NCBI GenBank assembly: GCA_024400955.1
Contig: JAKSLY010000009.1
Location: forward strand, 1-64,000
Direction: 5' to 3'
DNA: 64,000 nucleotides
Origin: Treponema sp.
GTDB lineage: Bacteria > Spirochaetota > Spirochaetia > Treponematales > Treponemataceae
Part shown: piece by piece, positions 1 through 12,100 of the stretch
How positions within the stretch are numbered: position 1 is the first letter of the stretch
Layout: the number at the start of each line of letters is the position of its first letter
Position numbers and translations under genes: made by a program
The notes under the pieces: model-generated
Told to the model about the DNA's origin: nothing
Database searches by the model: none
What the model saw: only the letters and a program-made list of their open reading frames with translations

Positions 1-53
1 AAGCTAAGCAGATTGCCGAGCTTGAAGCAAAACTTGCAGCTTTGACAAAATAA
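1..53 (+). CDS. C-terminal end of an unidentified coiled-coil protein (partial)
   Basis: Reading from base 3, the last 16 codons give a charged, alanine/leucine-rich tail (AKQIAELEAKLAALTK) ending in TAA at 51-53. The leucine and isoleucine spacing fits a coiled coil. The gene begins outside the window, so its function cannot be told. A strong terminator follows 37 bases later, which supports this being a real 3' end. Confidence 0.6.
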   Translation, partial: AKQIAELEAKLAALTK

Positions 54-90
54 TTATATTGCATTACTGTCAAATGCTTCCAGCATAGAA

Positions 91-124
91 CCCAGCCACA
101 GAGCATCTGTGGCTGGGTTTTTTT
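91..124 (+). terminator. Rho-independent terminator after the partial gene
   Basis: A perfect 12-bp stem (91-102 with 106-117), loop GCA, is followed directly by seven T residues (118-124). The T tract is on the plus strand, so it serves the gene ending at 53. The giant minus-strand gene ends at 155 facing it, but there is no U tract on that side. Confidence 0.92.
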
Positions 125-154
125 AAAGGACATGACGACCTGCCGCTAGGCGCA

Positions 155-3100
155 TCAATTGCCGTCCTTATCCTGTCTAAGCTGAGCAGTTTCAATGTTA
201 CCGTTTACGCCATCAAGGTCAATTGCATAACCGATGATTGCATTTTTAGAACCGTTACCATAAACATTACCCTTGTGCTTAGACAAATCGCATGTATTTG
301 CTGAATTACTAGAGTTCTTTATTACACCGTCAGAAGTTTTCCATACTCCAACATTTATCTTATTGTGCTGGCCATTGGCTTCATGATTTATTGTACTGTT
401 TGTTGCTACTACTATTGATTCCCAATTTCCTGTAACCTTATCGGAAACTGTACCTATTGGAGCAAGTGAACTGCTAGCTACCTTATACGCATATTTTGGC
501 CTAACGGAACTCGTCGCATAGTATCCAATATACGGAATTGGATTGCCGTCTGCAGAATCATAGGCAACATCAATAGTAAGCTTATCTCCAACAACACCAC
601 TACTATCTACAACACATGTAGAGAATGTCTGGTTATATCCTGATGCATAAGCATAAACAAGATCAAGGTTCTGTGGGTCATAAGCTGCAATGTGGATGCC
701 TCCATTTTTATCTACTGCAATTTGACAATACTCTCCAGCACTTTTTTGTTTACCTGAGAAAACAGGAACAGCAACAGACCATCCGCTTGGGGTTGGGGTT
801 GCCGAAGTAGGCGCATTACCCGCTCTTCCAGATACTTCCAACGGTGATGTGTTATATGAATATCGCATAGTACGAGCTGATGCATCATACCAGACAGCAA
901 CAACCACATCTTTATCTGCATCACTTCCTGGAATGGCAGCTATAGAAACATACTGCCCAGCACCACGACCGGTAACACCCGTTTTTGCAATCGCTTGCGT
1001 TTCTGCAGTTTTAAGAGCTGATAAGCTATTAGTATTATTATTCTTGTAATAAGTAGAATTATTCTTTGAGAAATCTCCACTATTCGTATAGCTATTCGTA
1101 CCAGCCTTAAAACGTATTTCATTAGCAATGGAATCAAAATATGCAACATAAACATTAGTACTATCAATATTATTTGACTTTCCATGTACTGTAGTTGCCA
1201 ACGAAGAAGACTTAAATCGCTGTTTTACGTGAATATTTTGGCTATTCCTAGTAATACCTATCTGATCCATATGAACAAGATTTGCACCATTATGCCCAGC
1301 ATTTCTATCAGTAATAGAACTTGGTAGCCACTGGCTTGATGAAAGATGATATGTATCACCTACAGTTGTATTAATATCACCACCAGCACCAACTCCCCAA
1401 GAATGCCCCTCAGAGTCAAAGGTAAATCCAACTGAACTAAAGAAATCGAAAGACATAATCCAACGTTCATAACTATTAGTCTCTGTATTATCTCCATTTC
1501 TATAGCCGCGAGGAAGTGCATAATGCAAAGCTCCATCCATAAATGCAAAACCGACCTTATCATCTTTTGGATTAATTTTCATAATAGGTTGTAATGCCAT
1601 TCCTGTTTCAACATCTACAGCATCATTATCAATTTCCCAAACTGCAATTTCCAAATCGTCTGTAAGGCGGTTGTTGTTGTAGCCGTTTGGCTGACGGTTG
1701 TAATAGTATGATGTATATGTCGTCTCATCACCCTGGGCTGCTGTAACCTTATGGTCTTTTCCACCTGCATCATTGTCATTTACATTGTTAACGGCATTTA
1801 CACCATCAACAGTGACAGTGATTTTTCCTGTCTTAAGGGCACCAATAGAGAGAACGTTATCAGAGTCGTCCGTATCATCAGCATTAACCTTCTTTCTTAC
1901 AAGAGCAATCGGTGCTGCAATGACTCCATCAGTAACGGTTGCCTTGTTTGTACCAAGGTTAAATCCTTCGATTACGACATTTTCATCGGCACGCACAGAA
2001 TACCTACCAAGGGCAGAGCGAGAATGTGCCGTCGGTACGGATTCATCAAGGGTACTCAACGAAGTCGTAATATTTGTAACATAAGGAACAACATCCATTG
2101 CGTAAGTTGGTTCATGCTTGCCTTCCTTATGGGTACCAGGAAGATGAGTATCTCCAGAAGAAAGCCTTCCGCTCGAATCCTTTGCTACTACAGTAAGAAG
2201 CTGATTAAGTGCTGCTGCCTTTCCGCCAAGAATCTTTGCAGCATTTTCCGTATCGATGACAAGTTCCCAGGCAACCTTATGACCTTCCTGACCAAAGTAT
2301 GCAAGGTTTGCAAGAGTTGCTCCTGTTCCTGTGACACCAGACTTTGTAAAGTAGTTGCTGCTGATATCGGCAGTAAGATTTACGGCGTCGTTGCCGTCAC
2401 CAGTTGCATGGTCAACATGGTCATATACCACAAAGTAATATCCGTTGGTTGCAAAGTCTTCGGCCTTCTTGGTTACAGTCCACTTGCCGCTGGCATAGGT
2501 TGCAACTTCTGCATTACTGATGCTGCCAAAGTTTACGGTCAAAGACTTGAGAGAAACATTATCGTATGCAGTACCGCGGACTACAATCTTACCGGAAACC
2601 TTAGGTGCATTTGCCGTATAACCGGTTGTTCCAGAAAGAAGGTCTGCCACCTCAAGAATTTCCATGTGTCCTGTTGGAGTAACATGGTCAGAAGCATCCC
2701 TGACTTCATTACCATCGGCATCCTTAAGGGTTCCGTTCATGTAAAGTGAGTTATGGCTCTTGCTTGTCCAGAAGAACCTGTTTACAACAACGTTAGGATC
2801 ATACTTGTCCACAAGGTCTACGGTAAAGTCATCTACATAAAGAACTGCATTCATGCTGTCCGTACCCGAAGTTGTTTCTGCAGTTGAATCCCAGAATGTA
2901 AATGACATCTTCTTTCCGTCACCATCATCGTTGCCTGTTGGAGCTGTACCACCGTTAAGTCCTGCATTATCAAGGGTAAATGCCTTCCATTCTCCAACCT
3001 TGTCAACTTCATCAAACTTCATTCCACTAGTTTTAGCGAATGTTGCCTTGATGGTGCTATCGGCTGCAGTAAGATCAACTGCAGTTCCATTGGCAGTCTT

Positions 3101-6100
3101 GTTTGCAGAAGTTACAGGATCAGCAGTCGTTGCACCCTTCTTGTAAACCATGGAAATGTCACCATTACCGCCAACTACTTCTGGTACAATGGCAAGATCC
3201 TTCTTGATTGCAAAAGGAGTCTTTCCACCAGCTCCAGTAGTAAGGGTCTTTGTTGTAACAAGTCCTTCAGCGCCATACCATGAATATTCTGCAAATTCAG
3301 CATCAGTAAACTTTCCATCGCGGTCAAGGTCTGTACCAAGATATACCTTTGCAATGCGAGGCTGATTGTTTGCTACAAAGACATCCTGTTCCCATGAACT
3401 TACATTGCCTGCAGCATCAAAAACAAGACATACAAGCTTTACAGGACCGTCTTCAAGATTTGTAGTCTTGAAGGTTGCATTCCATGTGTAGTTAGGCTTG
3501 TTGTTTTCAATGGATTCATGAATTCCGTCCGAGTCATCACTATATTCACTGTTGAAAGAGAGATAGTCATTTGTCTTAGACGAGATGGATTCCGTATATG
3601 TGTTATCAACCATCTGGCCATAGATGAACACTGCCTCCGTCTGCTGACCGTCTGTTTCTTCTTCAAGAGTTACGCTTGCAGCATCAACAGAATTGAGACG
3701 GATAAATCGACCGCCAGTATACTCTGGTGCATTTGCCGTAGATGCAGCTGTCTTTGCTCCAAAGAATACAAGGCCGCCTGTTCTTATATGGCTGTCCGTA
3801 CCAACAGAAACAGTAAAGGTTCTCCTGTCATCTGCTGTCTGTGAAGCATTGCCTGCATTAGGCTGACTACCTGTCAATACGCGTCCATAAACATAGAAGT
3901 CATTTGATCCGTCGTTGGAATTGTCCTTTATCCTGATCTTCTTAATCGGATTTGTTGCATCAGCAAGGGCAGTTTTTCCTGCCACAGTCTTACCGTTAAA
4001 CCTTACAGGATCAAGATATGCAGGTGTTGTATAATTATTTCCGTCTTCACGCTTGCCATCCCTTACAAAGTAGAAGAGAGTGCGCTTTAATCCGGATCCT
4101 GCTTCCGTTACCTTTCCATTGAGGGTAAATGAATAGTTTGAATCACTGATATGCTTGAAAGCGGCATCAAGCTTAGAACCATTTCCCTTTATTCCATTTT
4201 CCGTATCAATGGCCGGCTTTTTATTATCAATGTTAAACTGGAATTCAGCAGAATACTCACGAGCCTGAGCAATATTTTCGCTATCCCAGTCCTTTACGGA
4301 GAATTTATATGTTACTACACCATCAGAGCTGCTGACAGGAATATAGAAAGTATAGTTTTTATGTGCCTCAACATTTGCTGCTGATGTCGTTTCCTTCTTT
4401 GCATAATCCGAAGCCGTTAGATTAATACCGTTACACTTCAATTCAATGGTAGAAGCATTAAGACCGTTTTCATCTTCAACATCAAGAACAATGTACCACT
4501 GTCCGCGCAGATACTTTCCAGGTTCATAAGAGGCATAGTTTGTTCTTGTAAGAGTATTCTCTTCACCGTTCTTCCATTTTTCATAATTACTAAACTGCTG
4601 GAGGGATATGCTCTTTGCCTTTGGTGCCTTGTTGTCAACAAAGAATTCAACCCATTCCGTCCATGCACCTATCTGATTCTTGTCATTCTTTGCACATGCA
4701 CGCATGCGGATATGAGTTGAGGCATCCCCAGTAGGGTCGAATTCGCCAGACTTATTAAGGTCATAGCTCCAAGAGTTTGAAGTAATGGAAGATTCAACAC
4801 CCCACCATCCGGCGGCTATTCCATCAGGTCTGTTATCCGTTGTGTAATCCGAGTACTGCTTGTAGGTATAACCATAACCTTCAAGATATAATTTATCATA
4901 GGCAGTCCATGTTGGAGTTGCACCTGCAGCTGCCGTATTATGCTCAATCTGAAGGTATGCAAATTCTGCCGTTGCACCTCTTGACGGAATGTCAGAGCTA
5001 CCAGTTACACCGACAGTACCACCAAGAATAATTGATGAAGCCCCTTCCTGAAGTTTTGGTGTTATGATGCGTACAGTAGGCTTGTTACCATTAGGATCAA
5101 AGCGCACCGTGTAATTGGTTATTTCCGTAACATTACCAAGGGCATCAACTGCCTTAAAGTATACAGGTACATCCCAGATGTCAGATCCCGTTGAGGTTTC
5201 TGATGAAACTGTTGAATTAAGATACTTGTAGCTTCCATCGGCATTCTTTGCGTTAAAGCCTGGATTTTCTGTACCATCAAGCTTATATGACCAGGCAACG
5301 AATGTTCCACCTCTGTTACCGCCATAAGTTTCGCCAGTTGCATTTACCTTGTAATCGAGAGTTGTAACTCCGGCATTACCATTGTCATAGCAAGAACCCA
5401 TGATCAATACATCGCCGGTATTTGCAGTTGTACTATCCGGTGAAAAAATGTTGATTGTAGGTCCTACGTTATCCAGGGCGCACTGGTATGTGTTGTTACT
5501 GTAGTTGCCGCAGGTGTCGTAGGCTGTTACAACAAACTTGATGTTTCCGTAACATGCAACGCTTTCTGCATCGGTTTCCTTGATTATGCTGTTTGCACCG
5601 TGGAGTATAAGTTCATCAAGGGTCCATGTGTATGGATCAGATGGTACCGGGTTTGCCTTCTGCTGAATCATGGAACCGCTTACAGTGTAAGTAGAGTCCG
5701 CAGTAAACTTGCTTCCAATTGTGGCTGCAGTTGCAAATTTCTTTGTTACAGTCTTTTCTTCCTCTGTTCCGTCGGTCTTCCTGAATTTTCCTGTAAAGGT
5801 CATTTCCAGGGTCATGCCAGCAATTCCGTTGGCATCGCTTGCACTAAAGCTGAATGTTGCCTTTTCGCGGTCAGGTCCACCAAGGGTTACGTTATCCTGA
5901 ACAGCTGTCGTCTTAACAGGATCAGTAGCACTGCCATTAGAGAAGTCTACATCATTACCTGCACTATCCTTAGCAGACATGCTTGTACCGGAAACAGTCG
6001 GGTTGGCACCGTCTACCTTGTATGTAAATACCGCAGCACTGTCACCGGCAGCAGAAGTCTTATGCTGGAACTTTGGCCTCTTGAATTTGTCCGAAGCAGC

Positions 6101-9100
6101 AGCAGGAGTTGCAGAAGCATAAGCCGTCCAGAAAACCTTGTCGTTATTATCGCGGACTACAAACCATACGCTCTTCTGGCCGTCATCTGTATCCTTTGGT
6201 TGATAGATGTAGTCGCCAGATTTTGCGTCAAAGGTTGTCTTGCCGGAAACAACAGCAGTGTTAGTTGCGTCCGGCTGCCATACTCCGTCTGGAGTCAAAT
6301 ATGCGAACTTTTCTGTTGAATCATCAGAATAGGTTACGGTTGCTTCCGTGACATCTGCATTAAATACAACACTCTTTGGAGCCTTTTCCGTTGCAAAGAA
6401 TGCCTTTACTGCGGAAGTGGAAGTTGAATCATCGTCTTCAACAGAACCTTCAATCTGAGAAAGGGTACCAAAGCTCAAGATATAAGTTGGACTTGCATCG
6501 GTACCGTTGTTGTTAAGGTTTGTGTTCTTAACGATAGGACGGTCCGTGTCCTGGCTTACTTTGAATTCAACAATATTAGAAACACCGGTGTTAAGGGCAG
6601 TGTCGGTTACTTCTGCAATGAGCCAGTAAGGTGTTTCATCAGTGAATACACCGCCTGCATTTGTAGTGTCGATGGCATTTGTAACCCAGCTATAGCAGTT
6701 TGTGGTATCTACAATAGTAACGTCAGCTCCAGACTGGGCAAGTTTTGTCCAGCCGGATTTCTTTTCGCTCCATGTAGCAGTTGTTACGCCGCTTGGCTGT
6801 GTATCCGTATAATAGAAAACAGGAGAACCGATTGTAATTGCAGCAGCTCCAGTTCCGATAGTTTTACTTTCAAGGGCCTTGTTGTCGTTGGTGCTTCCGC
6901 TTACGGTGATGGAAGCATTAACCTGTGTACCTACAGCCTTCTTGTCTGCGTCTGACGGTGCAATAAGTTCAACTGTAGGGGCAACATTGTCAAGGTCGAA
7001 TGTAAACGGAATGTAATCCGTCTTGTTTCCTACGTTATCAGAAATTTCCAGGGTACACTGACCGCTGGCTATTTTATCCTTAGGAATTGTAAGGGTGTAC
7101 TTGCCTGCAACAGGCGGAGTCGAAGCATCTGCCACAGCTGCAATTGGCGTAGCAAGAGTTGTTCCGCCAATTTTTACAAGATTTACGGAAGATGCACCAA
7201 TGCCAGAGGCATCCTTACCGGCGTCTGCACCAGTCAAGGCCGTGTAATCTGCAATGCCTGTCATTACTACAACAACATCATTCTTTCCGTTTACAAGCTT
7301 TGTTGCAACATTGGATTCACCGTCAACTGTTACGCCTGTTGGAACGCCCGGAGACTTTGTGTCAACGTAAGGATTCAATGTTCCTGCGGAAGCATTTACG
7401 TTTCCGGCATTGTCAGTTATGCGGATGGAAATTGCATTAACACCCTGGTTACTTACAGTAACAGATCCCTTATATTCGCCACTGACCTTTGCAAGTGGAG
7501 TCCACGTACTTGCGTCAGTAGTATATTCAACAGAAGCTACACCTGTTACTTCATCTGCACCAGTTGTATCTGCGGCCTTAAGGGAGATGGTTACCTGATT
7601 TGACTTGTACCATTTGTTTCCAGAAGAAGCATCGGTAAAGTTCACGGCAGAATCAATTGTATAATCAATGGCAGCAGCCGGAGCAAGCGTATCAACAACA
7701 ATCTTGTTTGTCTGGACTGCTGTCTGTCCGCCGGCATCTGTTGCCGTAAGCTTGAAATTCCAAAGACCGTCAGCAAGAGGCTTTGATGAATCTTTTGGAT
7801 CAAATACATAAGACCATGACCAGCTCTTGTCAGATGTTTTTGTCATGGTAAGATGATTTGCATTATTCTGATCATCAACAAGAGTATATGTTGCAGCAAC
7901 ATCACTTCCCTTGAATGCCTCAAGCTTGAGTCCTGCAAGCTGATATGCGTCTGTTACCGTTCCTTCCAGCTTGAATTTAACGTTTGTATTCGTCTTGTCC
8001 TTGTCGTTAAGGCTTTCTGGAGTTGCATAAGCGCCCGCACCAGATGCAGCTGTTGAATCCCACTTGCTCATCTTTATTGCACCACTTATTGCAGGTGCAT
8101 CCTTATCAACACGGAATACCCTTGTAAATACAGGAGTAGCAAGACCGTTCTTGTCCACGGCCGTAAAGCTTATGCTGTTAAGTCCGTCGGCATATCCATC
8201 AGTTGGAGAAGAAATCGTCCAGTTGGCGGCACCCGTTGTCTTTGTCCATCCGGTCCATACAGAATCATCCGTATATGTCTTACCGGTTGCCAAGGTTGGC
8301 AGGGCAGCACTGGATGCATTCTTGTACCAGACAGCCACAACGCCAGAGTCATCTTCTGCAGTACCCTTTACGCTGAAGGTGTTGATTCCTGTGATCCAGT
8401 CGCTGTTGCCAGAATCATCAAAATTGTGGGACGTAATACCAAGAACCGGAGCCTGGGTATCAAGGCGGATGCTGCGTTCTGCAGTGGTTGTCTTTCCAAA
8501 GGCATCCTTTGCAGTAACAGTGATCTCGTAAAGTGCATCGTCTTTACCAGAAGCATCAACATTCTTAATTGCAAATTCGTATTTGTATGTGCCATCAGGA
8601 TCAGGACTTGCTGGAGCAGTAATGGTGTAATCTGTATCTTTTACCAAAGTCTTTGTTGCCTGACCTGTCTTTGTCTGCTTTACAACAAATGTGTATGGAG
8701 CCGTTGAATCAAGACCATAGGTGTCGCTTATAAAGAATGTGAATTTCTTAGCAGGATCCGTAATTGTTTCTACAGTATTCTTTGTAAGTTCAACACCATC
8801 AAGCTTTGTTTCAAGTGTCGGGTTATGAAGGTCGACATCAAAAGCCCTTGTTGCAACACCATCCTTTACATTTTTCGTCGTTTCGTGGTCATAAGAATAG
8901 TTACCGGCCTTATCAACACAGTATGCGTGGAGATAATATGTTCCTTCTGGCAAGCCCTCAACGGAAGAATCAGCAGAAGATTCCTTAAACTTCTGGGAGA
9001 TGTTCCAGCTCTGAGGAGTTCCGTTTACAGATGTAGACCAACCGTTTGTTGTTGTTGAATTTTTGTAAAGCTGATTCATATCTACAGTTTCAGACTTATC

Positions 9101-12100
9101 TATCTTATAGAAGACAGTGGTTACACCGCTGCTTGTCGTACCAGATCCATCCTCTGATTCTCCTTCAAAGCGGTAGTTTGTAACATTGATTGCACCAACA
9201 CCCTTTGCAGAAGTGTCAGAAGAAGGTGTTTTAATGGTCAATGAAGGTGGAGCAAGATCTGCCACAAGGTTGTATGTCTGGCTGTTGAATACGTTACCTA
9301 CTGAATCGTAAACTTCGATGTTGTAGGTGTAGGTACCATCCTGAACAGTTGCACCGTTCAAAGGAATCTTTACCTCAATATTATATTTTTTTCCTGCCAC
9401 CACTTCCGTTAATTCAGAACTTGCAGGAGATTCATACTGCAGTGTCAAAGGTGTAGAAGCAACATCATTGAATTTTTCCCTGACGACAACAGTTCCCGCC
9501 TGGCGGAGAAGATAACTGTCTTCTACAAGACCTTTGATAGTAATGCCGCCATTAGGCATAAATGTCGGTACGGCATCCCACTTTGGAGTTAATGTTGGAA
9601 GGGCCTTATCGTATGTAAAATTCTTTATTACGACAGTTTTGTTGCCTGCATTATCAAATACTTCAAGTGCTACTGCCTTTTCTCCTTCGGCAGCAAATAC
9701 AGTATCAGTATTGCTTGCGTAACTAACAGTTTCGTTCCAGTTCTGACCGGCATCCAATGTAATGGTACGCTTTGCAAAAGACGCATCAGTTTTTGCATTT
9801 TCATAATCCCAATTTGCTGGGATGTCTGCATAATATCCCTTGCTTGGATCATTTTTATCTACAGGATTCTTAACGATGGAATCAGAGAAATATCCAGGCT
9901 GCAAAGGCTTATCAAAGAAGGTAAGGGTCATTGTATCTACGAGACCTGCACCTGATTCCGTAATCTTACCTGTAAGAGTATAGTTTTCTGCCCTTGTGTC
10001 AGCTGTATTTATCTGGCCGGATGTTGAAGAATATGTCGGATACTTGAATGTCCCAATCTCTGGAGCAATGGTGTCCACTACAACAGTTTTTGTGACGGTA
10101 ACACTGTTGTTTGCCTTGTCCGTTGCCTTGACAGAAAGCCTGTATTCGCCGTCTGAAACAGTACCGTTAGTCTTGAGAACCCAAGTTCCGCTCTTGTCCG
10201 TGCCGGAAGCAGGAGTTGGGGTAAATACAAACTTCGTAGGATCATAAGCCTGGCCATTACATGTTGCAGTAATTTCTACCTTACTTATGTCATCACTGTA
10301 GTCACCGTAAAGGGCAAACTTATTGAATTTTGAGTTGAATGAATTTTCCGTAAACGGTGATTTAGCCTTGCTGTCATCATCAACATCTGCACCCAACTTA
10401 TAGGTAATATTCTTCAATTCTGGTGGTGTTGTATCAACACTGATTGACCTTGATGCAACATCAGAAACGTTTCCTGCGTTATCTACTGCAGCTACATAAA
10501 TGTATGCAATGTTTTCACCATCATCAAGGCCTGATACAGGACTGCTCCAGCTCTGGGTACCTGTTGCCTTTTTCCAGGTCTTTGCCTCCCATGCAGAATC
10601 AGTAAGAAAATCTGCAGCTGCAGGCAAATCAGGCTGTGTTGCGCCATTCTTTGCAAACCATACGGTCTTTACACCAGTACCGCTGTTTGGATCTGTTGCC
10701 GTACCGTTTGAATTAAAGTTATCCTTTGAATTAAGCCACAATGCATTTCCATTGTCATCAACACCAGGTGTGGAAATAACAGGAGCAGCCGGCTTTGTGC
10801 GGTCAATTGTAATCTTCTTAGAAGTAACAGTTACAGCCTTAGTAAATGCATCCGTTGCCTTAAGGGTAATGTAATATGTTCCGTCTGAAGTATAATAACC
10901 TGTAGGTGCATTAGATGTTTCTGAGGCAATTGAATTTATCGTAACAACCTTGTTTGTCGTATCAAGGGCATAAGCAGTAGAAGCAAGTTTTTCCGATCCC
11001 TTGTAAAGTTCAACAACTTCTACAGTAGGAGCTGTCGGTTTATAAGTATCAGAAACCGTATATCCAAACCTGAACGGTCTGTTAATCTGGTCAGCAGTGA
11101 TTTCATCTGTCGTCGTGTCTTCGATTACCTTTACATCAAGAACCGGCTCATGGAGGTTTACATCAAACCTGATGCTTGACAGGTAAGACACGTTGCCTGC
11201 ACCGTCAGTTGCGTATACCCAGAAATTGTATCTTCCTTCCTGGAATTTTCCACCATTTGCTGAAGGATCGTAAGAAGCATTTACATAGTCAACAAATTCA
11301 AGAGGAATAGACCATGCACCTGTTGCAGGCCACTGGGTCCAGCCGTTTGTTGTTGTTGCATCAACATAAGGAGCACTTGGCTTGTTATTTGCATCCTTTG
11401 CAGGCTGAGTTCCATTAATATCAACTACCTGATAGTAAACATAATTTACACCAGAGCTTCCGGCATTTGGATCTGTTGCAGAACCTCTTATGGAAGATTC
11501 ACCAACAAATGCCTTGTTATCAATTGAGTTGGCAGTATCAATCTTATTTGTCGGAGCTGTCGTATCTACCTTGTATGTATACTTGACTGTGCTTGTCTGC
11601 TGGAACTGGTTTGTTGCCCTATACTGAACAACATAATTATTGCCGTCATTAGGCTTGCCTGTAAATTCATCTGTCCAGGTTCTTGTGTTTGTTGCATCGG
11701 CCCCAGTCATTGTTGATGGAGTTACAGCTCCATCAGCTGATGTGTAGATAGTTTCAGCATTACCATCAATAATGCGTTCAAGCTTAAGGAGATTTCCTGT
11801 TACTACACCTCTTGTCTTAATTGTAGCACTACCCGTCTTGAATCCGCCGTTTGGCTCATCGATGGTAAGGTCAGGGGCACCGTTTGAAACACCGATGAAT
11901 GTTTGCTTTGCAACACCGCCCTTGGCTTCAACTGTACTGTTGTAAACTGCAAAGCCTGTGTTATCCACAGTATCATTCTTGTCAGTTACTACAACCTTTA
12001 CTTCGTAAATGATTCCGTCTACTGCAGGTACAGGCACGTTCATAGAATAGAAGGTTTCATTATTGCCGGAAGCCCTGTAGTACTTTTTATCAGTAGTAGA

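Noticed and set aside
1751-2749. 332-codon open frame on the plus strand inside the giant gene
   Set aside because: It is antisense to the Ig-repeat lipoprotein, low-complexity and cysteine/isoleucine-rich, with no promoter, ribosome site or recognisable domain. The same goes for 5600-6319.
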